Of a stretch of DNA of 64,000 nucleotides, positions 54,562 to 61,999 are shown piece after piece. Numbering within the stretch: the first letter of the stretch is position 1; each line of letters opens with the position of its first letter. A model generated the notes under the pieces. The model saw only the letters and a program-made list of their open reading frames with translations. It did not search any database and was not told where the DNA came from. A program made the translations under genes and the position numbers. Source of the DNA: an uncultured Oceanospirillales bacterium (lineage in GTDB: Bacteria > Pseudomonadota > Gammaproteobacteria > Xanthomonadales > SZUA-36); NCBI GenBank assembly GCA_913055655.1, contig CAJXKA010000001.1:1488842-1552841 (forward strand), in the 5' to 3' direction.

Positions 54562-56105
54562 GCGAGACCACAGAAACCACGTCCACGCCACCTGGCGGCT
54601 TCCTCGGCGCCGTCGAGCGCATCGGCAACCGCATTCCCGACCCGGCCATGCTGTTCATCGCCCTGCTGTTTATCGTCTGGGTGCTGTCGTGGTTGCTCTC
54701 GTACGTGTCGTTTAGCGTGATCGACCCACGTTCGGGCGAAGCCCTGGTCATCCACAACCAGTTGTCTGGTTCAGCGATCACCACGTTTTTCTCAAAGATG
54801 GTGACAAATTTCTCCGGCTTCGGACCCGTGGGCACCGTGCTGGTGGCCATGCTGGGCATCGGCGTGGCCGAATCGTCGGGCTTCATTAACGCCGGCCTGA
54901 AAACCCTGCTAAGCGTGACGCCAAAGAAGCTACTGACACCGATGGTGGTGTTCGTCGGGATCCTCAGCCACTCCGCCGTTGACGCCGGCTACGTGCTGGT
55001 CATTCCGCTGGGCGGGCTGATTTTCTATGTGGCCGGCCGCCACCCGCTGGCGGGTATCGCCGCGGCGTTTGCGGGCGTCTCGGGCGGCTTCTCGGCCAAC
55101 CCGGCACCGTCAGCATTGGACCCGATGCTCGCCTCGCTGACCCAGGTCGGCGCCCAGATACTGGACGCGGATATCGTCACCAACCCGCTGAACAACTATT
55201 GGTTCACGGCCATTTCGTCGATCCTGATCGTCGCGCTGGCCTGGTACATCACTGACCGCATCGTTGAGCCGAGACTGCAGGGTACGAAAGTGGACGGCGA
55301 CCTGGACGACCTGCCGAAGATGGATCACCTGGCCCCCGCCGAGCGCAAGGGCCTGGTCGCCGCCATGGGCGTGATGGCGCTGGGCATGGTGGTGCTGTTC
55401 CTGACCGCCCTGCCGGAAGGTTCGGCCTGGCGTGCTGCCAACGGCGACCTGGCCGTCGCCAGCGCGCCGCTGATGCAGTCCATCGTCACCCTGATCTTCC
55501 TGCTGTTCCTTATTCCCGGCATCGTTTTCGGACTAGTGGCGGGAACAATAAAAACGTCGAGAGACATGATTGCCGGTATGACCAAGTCCATGGAGTCGAT
55601 GGGCTACTACCTTGTCATCATGTTCTTCATCGCCCAGTTCGTGTATGCCTTCAATACCTCCAACCTGGGCGCGCTGATGGCACTGGAAGGCGCCGAGTTG
55701 CTAAAGGCGATGGCGCTGCCGTGGTACATCACCATCGTCGGCATCGTGCTGTTGACGGGTTTCGTGAACATTTTCGTCGGCTCGGCCAGCGGCAAGTGGG
55801 GCCTGTTGGCGCCCATCTTCGTACCGATGCTGATGACGCTGGGCATTTCGCCCGACCTGACCCAGGCGGCTTACCGCGTAGGTGATTCCAGCACCAACAT
55901 CATCACACCGCTGATGCCGTACTTCCCGCTGGTGGTGATTTACTGCCAACGCTACGTGAAAAGCACCGGTATAGGCACGCTGGCGGCGATGATGCTGCCG
56001 TTCTCGATGACCTTCCTGGTGTTGTGGACGGTGTTCCTGTTGCTGTACGCCTTCAGCGGCCTGCCGCTGGGTTTTGTGTCCAGTCTCACTTATCCCGCCA
56101 GCTGA
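54558..56105 (+). CDS. AbgT family transporter
   Basis: A 515-residue membrane protein of the AbgT family (p-aminobenzoyl-glutamate transporter or sulfonamide exporter). Landmarks are RIPDPAMLFIALLFI, GPVGTVLVAMLGIGVAESSGF, SHSAVDAGYVLVIPLGG, SGGFSANPAPSALDP and GSASGKWGLLAPIFVPM. About 11-12 helices with two re-entrant hairpins are expected. Linked to a TonB-domain protein rather than to the AbgA/B peptidase, it may import a peptide-like compound or export an antimetabolite; direction cannot be read from sequence. Confidence 0.9.
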   Translation: MSETTETTSTPPGGFLGAVERIGNRIPDPAMLFIALLFIVWVLSWLLSYVSFSVIDPRSGEALVIHNQLSGSAITTFFSKMVTNFSGFGPVGTVLVAMLGIGVAESSGFINAGLKTLLSVTPKKLLTPMVVFVGILSHSAVDAGYVLVIPLGGLIFYVAGRHPLAGIAAAFAGVSGGFSANPAPSALDPMLASLTQVGAQILDADIVTNPLNNYWFTAISSILIVALAWYITDRIVEPRLQGTKVDGDLDDLPKMDHLAPAERKGLVAAMGVMALGMVVLFLTALPEGSAWRAANGDLAVASAPLMQSIVTLIFLLFLIPGIVFGLVAGTIKTSRDMIAGMTKSMESMGYYLVIMFFIAQFVYAFNTSNLGALMALEGAELLKAMALPWYITIVGIVLLTGFVNIFVGSASGKWGLLAPIFVPMLMTLGISPDLTQAAYRVGDSSTNIITPLMPYFPLVVIYCQRYVKSTGIGTLAAMMLPFSMTFLVLWTVFLLLYAFSGLPLGFVSSLTYPAS

Positions 56106-56115
56106 TTGACGGTGG

Positions 56116-56478
56116 TCAGGCCTGCGCCCGGTTGACCGGGCGCAGCACGGAAAAGTCCAGTGGTTGCGGCCGTCCCAGCCAGCGCGCCCCGACCGTGTGG
56201 TCGCGATAATCGTCGCCGGTGTCCTCGTGGACCAGCACATCCAGCCCGCGTCGGTGCTGCTCCAGCCAGCCGGTGACGTGCCGTAATCCGGAAGCGGGCA
56301 CGATCACCTGGAACATGCCTTTCGGATGCGGCCCGATGGGGCGCTGGTGAATCCGCCCCATCGGCAGGCCGAAGCGCCGACCCATCTCCGCACGAAGACG
56401 GGTCGCGAACGCCAGCTCTCCCGGCTCAAAGTAGACGTGGACGTGATAACGCGCGACGCCTGGGCGGGGACTGAGCAT
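56116..56478 (-). CDS. DOPA 4,5-dioxygenase family protein
   Basis: A 120-residue protein of the DOPA 4,5-dioxygenase family: RYHVHVYFEPGE, RIHQRPIGPHPKGMFQVI and LVHEDTGDDYRDHTVGARWL contain the conserved His residues that could bind Fe(II). Bacterial members often act as extradiol-cleaving or uncharacterised enzymes, so the natural substrate is unknown. Its ATG overlaps the DoxX stop by one base (TGATG), so the two are translationally coupled. Confidence 0.85.
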   Translation of the reverse strand: MLSPRPGVARYHVHVYFEPGELAFATRLRAEMGRRFGLPMGRIHQRPIGPHPKGMFQVIVPASGLRHVTGWLEQHRRGLDVLVHEDTGDDYRDHTVGARWLGRPQPLDFSVLRPVNRAQA

Positions 56479-56891
56479 CAGGCCGCCGCCAGGCCCGGTG
56501 AGGATCTGCGGCGCAGCGACGCCGCACCCGGGCCGGTCAGGACCAGCACGAAACTGGTAACCGCCAGGAACAGCGGGTATTCCCAGCCGCCGCCTTCGTT
56601 GGTGAACAGCCAGCCATTGCCGGCATGCACCCAGGTGGCGCCCAGAGAAACGACCGTCAATGCCGCCGCGGCTTCACGGACGCGCCAGCCCAGGATCAGC
56701 GCGATACCGCCGATGATTTCGACCGCCATGGTGGCGTAGGCGGCGAAGCCGGGCAGCCCCAGCGACTGGAAAAAGCCGACGGTGCCCGGGACGGTGAACA
56801 CCATCACTTTCAGGTAAGCGCTATGGGCAAGGTAGATGATGCCCAGCGCGACGCGCAGCACGGTGGGGCCATATGCTTCATATCGGTTCAT
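56478..56891 (-). CDS. DoxX family membrane protein
   Basis: A 137-residue, four-helix protein of the DoxX family (LRVALGIIYLAHSAYLKVMV, TMAVEIIGGIALILGWRVRE). DoxX-like proteins accompany redox enzymes in the membrane, but a role is not defined. AAGGAGA lies seven bases before the ATG at 56891; the open frame upstream has no homology. It is divergent from a LysR regulator and heads the pair with the dioxygenase gene. Confidence 0.85.
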   Translation of the reverse strand: MNRYEAYGPTVLRVALGIIYLAHSAYLKVMVFTVPGTVGFFQSLGLPGFAAYATMAVEIIGGIALILGWRVREAAAALTVVSLGATWVHAGNGWLFTNEGGGWEYPLFLAVTSFVLVLTGPGAASLRRRSSPGLAAA

Positions 56892-56982
56892 GTCGTGTTC
56901 TCCTTGGATCATTGGTTGAAAGACACGCGGCCATCCTCCCAGTTGCGTATTCGCATGAAAATCATCAATATTGGCATTTCTC

Positions 56983-57000
56983 ATTTGCAGATATGCAAAT
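56983..57000. promoter_or_regulatory. LysR-type box ATTTGCA-N4-TGCAAAT
   Basis: The exact 7-bp inverted repeat ATTTGCA/TGCAAAT with spacer GATA is an 18-bp dyad containing a T-N11-A core. It ends three bases before the LysR ATG and about 90 bases from the divergent doxX start. It would suit autoregulation and control of the DoxX/dioxygenase pair. Confidence 0.6.
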
Positions 57001-57003
57001 ACC

Positions 57004-57861
57004 ATGAACTGGAACGACCTGGAATTGTTCCTGGCCATCGCCGAGGCCGGCACCCTGGCGGGGGCCGCCCGCACGCTGCGGGTTAATCATTCGACCGTGT
57101 TTCGGCGCCTGAACGCACTGGAAGCCGACCTCGACACGCGCCTGTTTGAACGCCAGCCGGAGGGTTATGCGCTCACGCCCGCGGGGGAGAAAATGCTGGC
57201 GCCCGCCCGACAGGCCCAGGCCGCAGTGCAGTCCATTGAACTGGATATCGCCGGGCAGGACCTGCAGGCGGAGGGCGCGGTACGACTGACCGCGGCTCCG
57301 AATATCGCCCGCACCCTGGTGCCACCGGCGGTGCGCGCGCTGCGGGACAGCCATCCGGGCATCCGCCTTGAAATCCTGGTGGGCGACAATGACTACGACC
57401 TGGGCCGGCGCCAGGCCGATATCGCCCTTCGCGCTACGGTACGACCACCGGAACAGCTCGTGGGCCGCCGGCTGGCAGACCTGGCCTGGTGGGTGTGCCG
57501 CCCGGCAATGCTGGGGGATGACCCGCCCGCCGGCCTTCAGGACCTGACCGGCCGCCCAGTCATTGGTGCGGATTCAACGCTGATGCGGCTGAATGCCTTC
57601 CAATGGCTGGAAGACCACCATGCGACTGACATTGTCGCCCGCGCCAACGACCTGACCACCATGGGTGCGTTGGCCCGCGCCGGCGTCGGTTATGCCCTGC
57701 TGCCCGCCGACCAGGTCGAGCCCGGCCTGGATCGCCTGTTCACGATTCCCGGTATCGAGGGTCAGCTCTGGCTGCTCACCCACCCGGACCTGCGACGCGT
57801 GCGCCGCATCGACGCCGTCTGGAATGCGCTGGTCGAAACCACCCACCGTGGTTTAGGGTAA
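57004..57861 (+). CDS. LysR family transcriptional regulator
   Basis: A 285-residue LysR-type protein. The HTH is WNDLELFLAIAEAGTLAGAA ... NHSTVFRRLNALE, and the effector domain starts near residue 90. The HSTVFRRL recognition helix is the variant found in the clade of LysR proteins beside DoxX-like and oxidoreductase genes. The ATG at 57004 sits three bases after the dyad; an upstream TTG (56971) would start within it. TAAAAT overlaps the stop and may serve the next SulP gene. Confidence 0.9.
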   Translation: MNWNDLELFLAIAEAGTLAGAARTLRVNHSTVFRRLNALEADLDTRLFERQPEGYALTPAGEKMLAPARQAQAAVQSIELDIAGQDLQAEGAVRLTAAPNIARTLVPPAVRALRDSHPGIRLEILVGDNDYDLGRRQADIALRATVRPPEQLVGRRLADLAWWVCRPAMLGDDPPAGLQDLTGRPVIGADSTLMRLNAFQWLEDHHATDIVARANDLTTMGALARAGVGYALLPADQVEPGLDRLFTIPGIEGQLWLLTHPDLRRVRRIDAVWNALVETTHRGLG

Positions 57862-57895
57862 AATCCGCGCCCTTTGCCCGCCGCCAGGCCAGACC

Positions 57896-59473
57896 ATGCT
57901 TTTTAAACTGTTCGAAAAGAAAAACGGCAACTGGAAGGACGACACCCTCTCCGGCCTGACCGTCGCCCTGGCGCTGGTGCCCGAAGCCATCGCGTTCTCG
58001 TTCATCGCCGGCGTCGACCCGATCATTGGCCTGTGGTCCGCCGTTTTCCTGGGGCTGGTGACCTCCGGTTTCGGTGGCCGGCCGGGCATGATTTCCGGTG
58101 CCACCGGCGCCATCGCGGTGGTCGTGGCCAAGGCCGTGGATATCGGCAACCAGCGCGGCGCGGAGCTGGGCATCGACGACCTGGGCCTGCAGTACATGTT
58201 CGCGACGGTTATGATCGCGGGGCTTATCCAGGGCGTGGTCGGCGCGCTGAAGCTGGGCCGCTTCATCCGCCTGGTGCCGCACCCGGTGATGATGGGCTTC
58301 GTCAATGGCCTGGCCATTTTGATCCTGCTGGCGCAGTTCGAGGTATTCCAGTCACCTGATGGCCACTGGCTGCCCGCCAACCAGCTGTGGGTCATGGGTG
58401 GACTGGCGCTGGCCACGATGGCCATCATCGAGTTCTTCCCACGCCTCTCAAAAGCGGTGCCGTCGATCCTGGTCGCCATCCTCGGCATCGGCCTGCTCAG
58501 TTACTTTGGCGTTGTCGACACCAAGACCGTGTCCGATGTGCTGCTGGAAGGCACCGGCAGCGCCGAACTGAAGGGCAGTTTCCCGCCGCTGGTTTGGCCG
58601 GGCGACATTGTCTGGAACATGGAGACCACGCTGCTGATCGGCGGCATCGCGGTGACCGTCGCCATGGTCGGCCTGATCGAATCGCTGATGACGCTGCAGC
58701 TGATCGACGACATGACCGACACGCGCGGCCAGGGCAACCGCGAATGCTTCGCCCAGGGCGGCGCGAACGTGCTGTCCGGCCTGTTCGGCGGCATGGGTGG
58801 CTGCGCGATGATTGGCCAGAGCCTGATCAACATCAAGTCCGGTGGTCGCGGCCGCACTTCCGGCATTGTTGCGGCGCTGGCGCTGACCTTCTTCATCATG
58901 GTCGGTGGCCCGGTCATCGGCGAGATTCCGATGGCGGCGCTGGCCGGCGTGATGTTCATGGTGGTCATCGGCACCTTCGAGTGGGCCTCGTTCCAGACCT
59001 TTGGCAAGGTGCCGAAAATCGATGTGCTGGTCATTATCGTGGTCACGCTGGTGACGGTCGTGATGCATAACCTGGCGCTGGCCGTGCTGGTCGGCGTGAT
59101 CATGTCAGCGCTCGCCTTTGCCTGGGAAAGCGCCCAGCACGTGCGCATGAACCCCCACGATGAGCCCGACGGAACCCGTATCTACCGGCTCCAGGGCGTG
59201 CTTTATTTCGGCTCGGTACGCGAATTTTCCGAGCGACTCTCGCCCGCCACCGACCCGGACAACGTCATCATCGACTTCAAGGAAGCCCGGGTGGCCGACT
59301 ATTCCAGCCTGGAAGCGCTGAACGCGATCACGGAACGCTACCGCAACGCGGGCAAGACCCTGCACCTTCGTCACCTGAGCCCCGAATGCCGGCAGATGAT
59401 CCGCGCGGCCGGCAACCTGGTGGACATCGAAGTGGCGGAAGATGACCCACACTATCACGTGGTGAATATCTAG
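57896..59473 (+). CDS. SulP family anion transporter with STAS domain (second copy)
   Basis: A 525-residue SulP transporter. The core (about residues 15-405) begins DTLSGLTVALALVPEAIAFSFIAGV and contains GMISGATGAIAVVVA; the STAS domain spans about 425-520 (NVIIDFKEARVADYSSLEAL). It diverges strongly from the copy at 44189 and resembles bacterial proteins that also include bicarbonate transporters such as BicA. No carbonic anhydrase is adjacent. TAAAAT (57859-57864) is a plausible -10 about 32 bases before the ATG. Confidence 0.9.
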   Translation: MLFKLFEKKNGNWKDDTLSGLTVALALVPEAIAFSFIAGVDPIIGLWSAVFLGLVTSGFGGRPGMISGATGAIAVVVAKAVDIGNQRGAELGIDDLGLQYMFATVMIAGLIQGVVGALKLGRFIRLVPHPVMMGFVNGLAILILLAQFEVFQSPDGHWLPANQLWVMGGLALATMAIIEFFPRLSKAVPSILVAILGIGLLSYFGVVDTKTVSDVLLEGTGSAELKGSFPPLVWPGDIVWNMETTLLIGGIAVTVAMVGLIESLMTLQLIDDMTDTRGQGNRECFAQGGANVLSGLFGGMGGCAMIGQSLINIKSGGRGRTSGIVAALALTFFIMVGGPVIGEIPMAALAGVMFMVVIGTFEWASFQTFGKVPKIDVLVIIVVTLVTVVMHNLALAVLVGVIMSALAFAWESAQHVRMNPHDEPDGTRIYRLQGVLYFGSVREFSERLSPATDPDNVIIDFKEARVADYSSLEALNAITERYRNAGKTLHLRHLSPECRQMIRAAGNLVDIEVAEDDPHYHVVNI

Positions 59474-59489
59474 GAACTTCCACCGGCGT

Positions 59490-59538
59490 TTGACAGCCGC
59501 GAGAACGCGACGTTATTATTTAACCATATCGTTAAATA
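59490..59538 (+). promoter_or_regulatory. ArsR promoter and operator
   Basis: TTGACA (59490-59495), an 18-base spacer and TATTAT (59514-59519) form a near-consensus promoter. The exact 8-bp inverted repeat TATTTAAC-CATATC-GTTAAATA (59517-59538) overlaps the -10 and start region, the usual position of an ArsR repressor site. Confidence 0.75.
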
Positions 59539-59551
59539 AGGAAATCCGGTC

Positions 59552-59893
59552 ATGTCGGCACGGGACCCGTTATCGACGACGCTGTCGGCGCTGGCCGACC
59601 CCACGCGCCGGGCAATCATCGCCCGGCTTGCCGGCGGCCACGCCACGGTGAACGAAATCGCCGAGCCGTTCGACATCAGCCTGCCCGCGGTCTCGCGCCA
59701 CCTGAAAGTGCTCGAATCCGCAGGCCTGATCTCGCGGGGCCGTGACGCCCAGTGGCGACCCTGCGCGCTGGAGCCCGGCCCGCTGAAAGACGTGGACGAC
59801 TGGCTCGAACGCTACCGGCGCTTCTGGACCGACGCCTTCGACCGGATGGACGACTACATCGCCGAACTCAAGGAAAAGGGAGAGATCGAATGA
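59552..59893 (+). CDS. ArsR family winged-helix regulator
   Basis: A 113-residue ArsR-type repressor (TLSALADPTRRAIIARLAGG, HATVNEIAEPFDISLPAVSR HLKVLESAG). It lacks the CVC metal motif of ArsR/SmtB, and it matches the subgroup encoded beside SRPBCC (AHSA1) genes. AAGGA is located about ten bases before the ATG, after an operator-like dyad. It overlaps the SRPBCC start by ATGA, so regulator and target are co-expressed and the operon is probably self-repressing. The inducer is unknown. Confidence 0.92.
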   Translation: MSARDPLSTTLSALADPTRRAIIARLAGGHATVNEIAEPFDISLPAVSRHLKVLESAGLISRGRDAQWRPCALEPGPLKDVDDWLERYRRFWTDAFDRMDDYIAELKEKGEIE

Positions 59894-60360
59894 GCGCACA
59901 ACTCGCCGACAACGAACTGCTGATCCGCCGGATATTCGACGCGCCGCCCGAGGTGCTGTTTGCCCTCTGGAGCGAGCCGGAACACTTCCGGCGCTGGATG
60001 GGCCCGGAAACGTTCACCTGCCCCCAGGTCGAAATCGACTTTCGCGTGGGCGGGACCTACCGCGCCATGATCACTTCACCCGAGCACCAGGAGAACTGGT
60101 TCGGCGGTGTCTATCGCGAGATTGAACCCCACCGGAAACTGGCGTTCACGTTCACATGGGACAACGACGGCCCTTCCACCGGGGTCGAAACCCTGGTCAC
60201 CATCACCTTCGAAGAAATCGACGGCAAGACCCTGCAGACCTTTCACCAGAGCCCGTTCCTGGACGTCGAGCGCCGCGACAGCCACGTGGGTGGCTGGACG
60301 TCCGCATTCGACTGCCTCGACGCCTACGTCCAGGACATCGCAAAGGAGACATCATCATGA
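59890..60360 (+). CDS. SRPBCC (AHSA1-type) domain protein
   Basis: A 156-residue protein of the START/Bet v1-like AHSA1 family. It begins LLIRRIFDAPPEVLFALWSE, with FRRWMGPETFTC, GTYRAMITSP and GGVYREIEPHRKLAFTF as conserved strands. Such proteins have a hydrophobic cavity and are usually paired with an ArsR regulator, as here. Ligand and function are not known. Start and stop are coupled to neighbours by ATGA overlaps on both sides. Confidence 0.9.
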   Translation: MSAQLADNELLIRRIFDAPPEVLFALWSEPEHFRRWMGPETFTCPQVEIDFRVGGTYRAMITSPEHQENWFGGVYREIEPHRKLAFTFTWDNDGPSTGVETLVTITFEEIDGKTLQTFHQSPFLDVERRDSHVGGWTSAFDCLDAYVQDIAKETSS

Positions 60361-61013
60361 TCACCATTTCCGCGTTTCAATGGGTACCGGAATTCGCCCA
60401 GGGCCAGGTCCGCGACCTGCGGGTCCGGTGGGCACTCGAGGAAGCCGGCCTGCCTTACGAAGTACGCCTGCTGGCGTACGGCGACCAGGACAAACCCGAT
60501 TACCGGGCCCTGCAACCCTTCGGCCAGGTGCCGATATTCGAAGAAGACGGCAAAGTCCTGTTCGAATCCGGTGCCATCGTGCTGCATATCGGCGAGCGAA
60601 GTGAAACGCTGCTGCCCGCCGACCCGGACGCCCGCGCACGCGCCGTCCAGTGGCTGGTCTCGGCGTTGAACTCCATCGAGCCCTTCATCATGCAGGTGGC
60701 ACTGATCGACTTCATGTACCCGGACGAGGAATGGGCGAAACTGCGCCGGCCCAGCGCCGCGGCATTCGTGCGCAAGCGACTGGCATCACTGTCCTCCGCC
60801 CTGGGTGACAAACCCTTCCTTGACGGCGATAACTTCACCGCCGGCGACCTGGTGATGGCCATGGTGCTCCGCATCCTCGACCACACGGATATCGTCCGTG
60901 ACGATGAGCGGCTGTCAGCGTATATCGACCGCTGCACAGCACGACCTGCCTTCGGTCGCGCCCTGCAGTCCCAGCTCAATGACTTCGAAGCCAGCGCCCG
61001 GACCGGGACCTGA
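60357..61013 (+). CDS. glutathione S-transferase family protein
   Basis: A 218-residue GST. The thioredoxin-like N-terminal domain (residues about 8-85) has QPFGQVPIFEEDGKVLFESGAIVLHI, where cis-Pro and the ES pair bind glutathione; the helical C-terminal domain (about 95-215) contains the N-cap motif near NFTAGDLVMAMVL. Third gene of the ArsR-SRPBCC-GST unit, suggesting response to an electrophile or aromatic compound; that is inference. Confidence 0.9.
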   Translation: MITISAFQWVPEFAQGQVRDLRVRWALEEAGLPYEVRLLAYGDQDKPDYRALQPFGQVPIFEEDGKVLFESGAIVLHIGERSETLLPADPDARARAVQWLVSALNSIEPFIMQVALIDFMYPDEEWAKLRRPSAAAFVRKRLASLSSALGDKPFLDGDNFTAGDLVMAMVLRILDHTDIVRDDERLSAYIDRCTARPAFGRALQSQLNDFEASARTGT

Positions 61014-61082
61014 GTCCGAAACTGCGGCCCGGGTGATTTGCGTGTACGCTCTCCCCGCTATCAACAGGGACAGGGGAATCGC

Positions 61083-61949
61083 ATGCACCACCCGGGACGC
61101 AGTCTTGGCCTTTCTGCCGCACTGGTATCAATCGCGCTATTCACAACACCGGCACTGGTGCCGGCGCAGGACTCACCGCTGTTTTTCGACGATTTCGACC
61201 AGGGCGAACTCGACCGCTCGAAATGGCGCGTCATCGGCCCCGATTTCTGGGTCAACGACGAGGTGCAGGCCTATATCGACTCAGCGGAGACCATCAGGAT
61301 TTTGCCGGCGGACGCGGTTCCGGGTGCGGAGAACGGCGTGCTGGAACTCCGGCCCGTCTACCAGCCGGGATTCGAGACCCCCTCGGGGCGAATCACGGAT
61401 TTCGTTTCCGGCCGAATAGAAACCAGGGGACATTTCGACTTCACCCACGGCCGGGCTTCCGCGCGGATCAGGCTGCCGGACGCCGAAGGCGCCTGGCCCG
61501 CCTGGTGGCTCCTGGGTAACGGCGCATGGCCCGAGACCGGCGAAATCGACATCATGGAATATGTAGGAGAGAAGGACTGGGTGGGTGTCGCCATGCACGG
61601 TCCGGGTTATTCCGGCGAGACGCCCCTGGTGAACAAGTACTTCTTCGACGGGGGCACGGATGTCACTGACTGGCATGTCTACAGTGTTGACTGGCGCGAA
61701 GATCGCGTCGAGTTTCTTGTCGACGACAAGTTGATTTACCGCGTCACCCGCCCGATGGTGGAACACTACGGTGACTGGGTGTTCGACAACCCGGAGCACC
61801 TGATCCTGAACTTCGCCGTCGGTGGCATCTATCCCTACAAAACCAACGGGGTTGAGAAACCCTATCTTGGGCTACCGACTGAAACCGCCGAAGCCATACG
61901 CGCAGGCGAAGTGGCCATGTGGGTTGACTGGGTTCGAATAGACCCTTGA
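61083..61949 (+). CDS. secreted GH16 family glycoside hydrolase
   Basis: A 288-residue protein with a signal peptide (residues about 8-29). The family 16 catalytic motif is E154-I-D156-I-M-E159 in TGEIDIMEYVG, and FFDDFDQGELDRSKW begins the jellyroll. The sequence is most like laminarinase (endo-beta-1,3-glucanase) members, although other GH16 activities (agarase, carrageenase, xyloglucanase) share the motif. AGGGGAA lies six bases before the ATG at 61083. It is a single-gene unit and the only clear polysaccharide enzyme outside the murein island. Confidence 0.88.
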   Translation: MHHPGRSLGLSAALVSIALFTTPALVPAQDSPLFFDDFDQGELDRSKWRVIGPDFWVNDEVQAYIDSAETIRILPADAVPGAENGVLELRPVYQPGFETPSGRITDFVSGRIETRGHFDFTHGRASARIRLPDAEGAWPAWWLLGNGAWPETGEIDIMEYVGEKDWVGVAMHGPGYSGETPLVNKYFFDGGTDVTDWHVYSVDWREDRVEFLVDDKLIYRVTRPMVEHYGDWVFDNPEHLILNFAVGGIYPYKTNGVEKPYLGLPTETAEAIRAGEVAMWVDWVRIDP

Positions 61950-61982
61950 TCGCTGCACTCCCCCTCCAGGACCAACGCTGTC

Positions 61983-61999
61983 TATAATCGCTGTCCATG
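61983..61999 (+). promoter_or_regulatory. leaderless-type -10 box of the TPR gene
   Basis: A consensus TATAAT (61983-61988) lies eight bases before the ATG at 61997, so transcription would start at or next to the start codon. No ribosome binding site fits in the space. A -35 match is weak. Confidence 0.55.
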
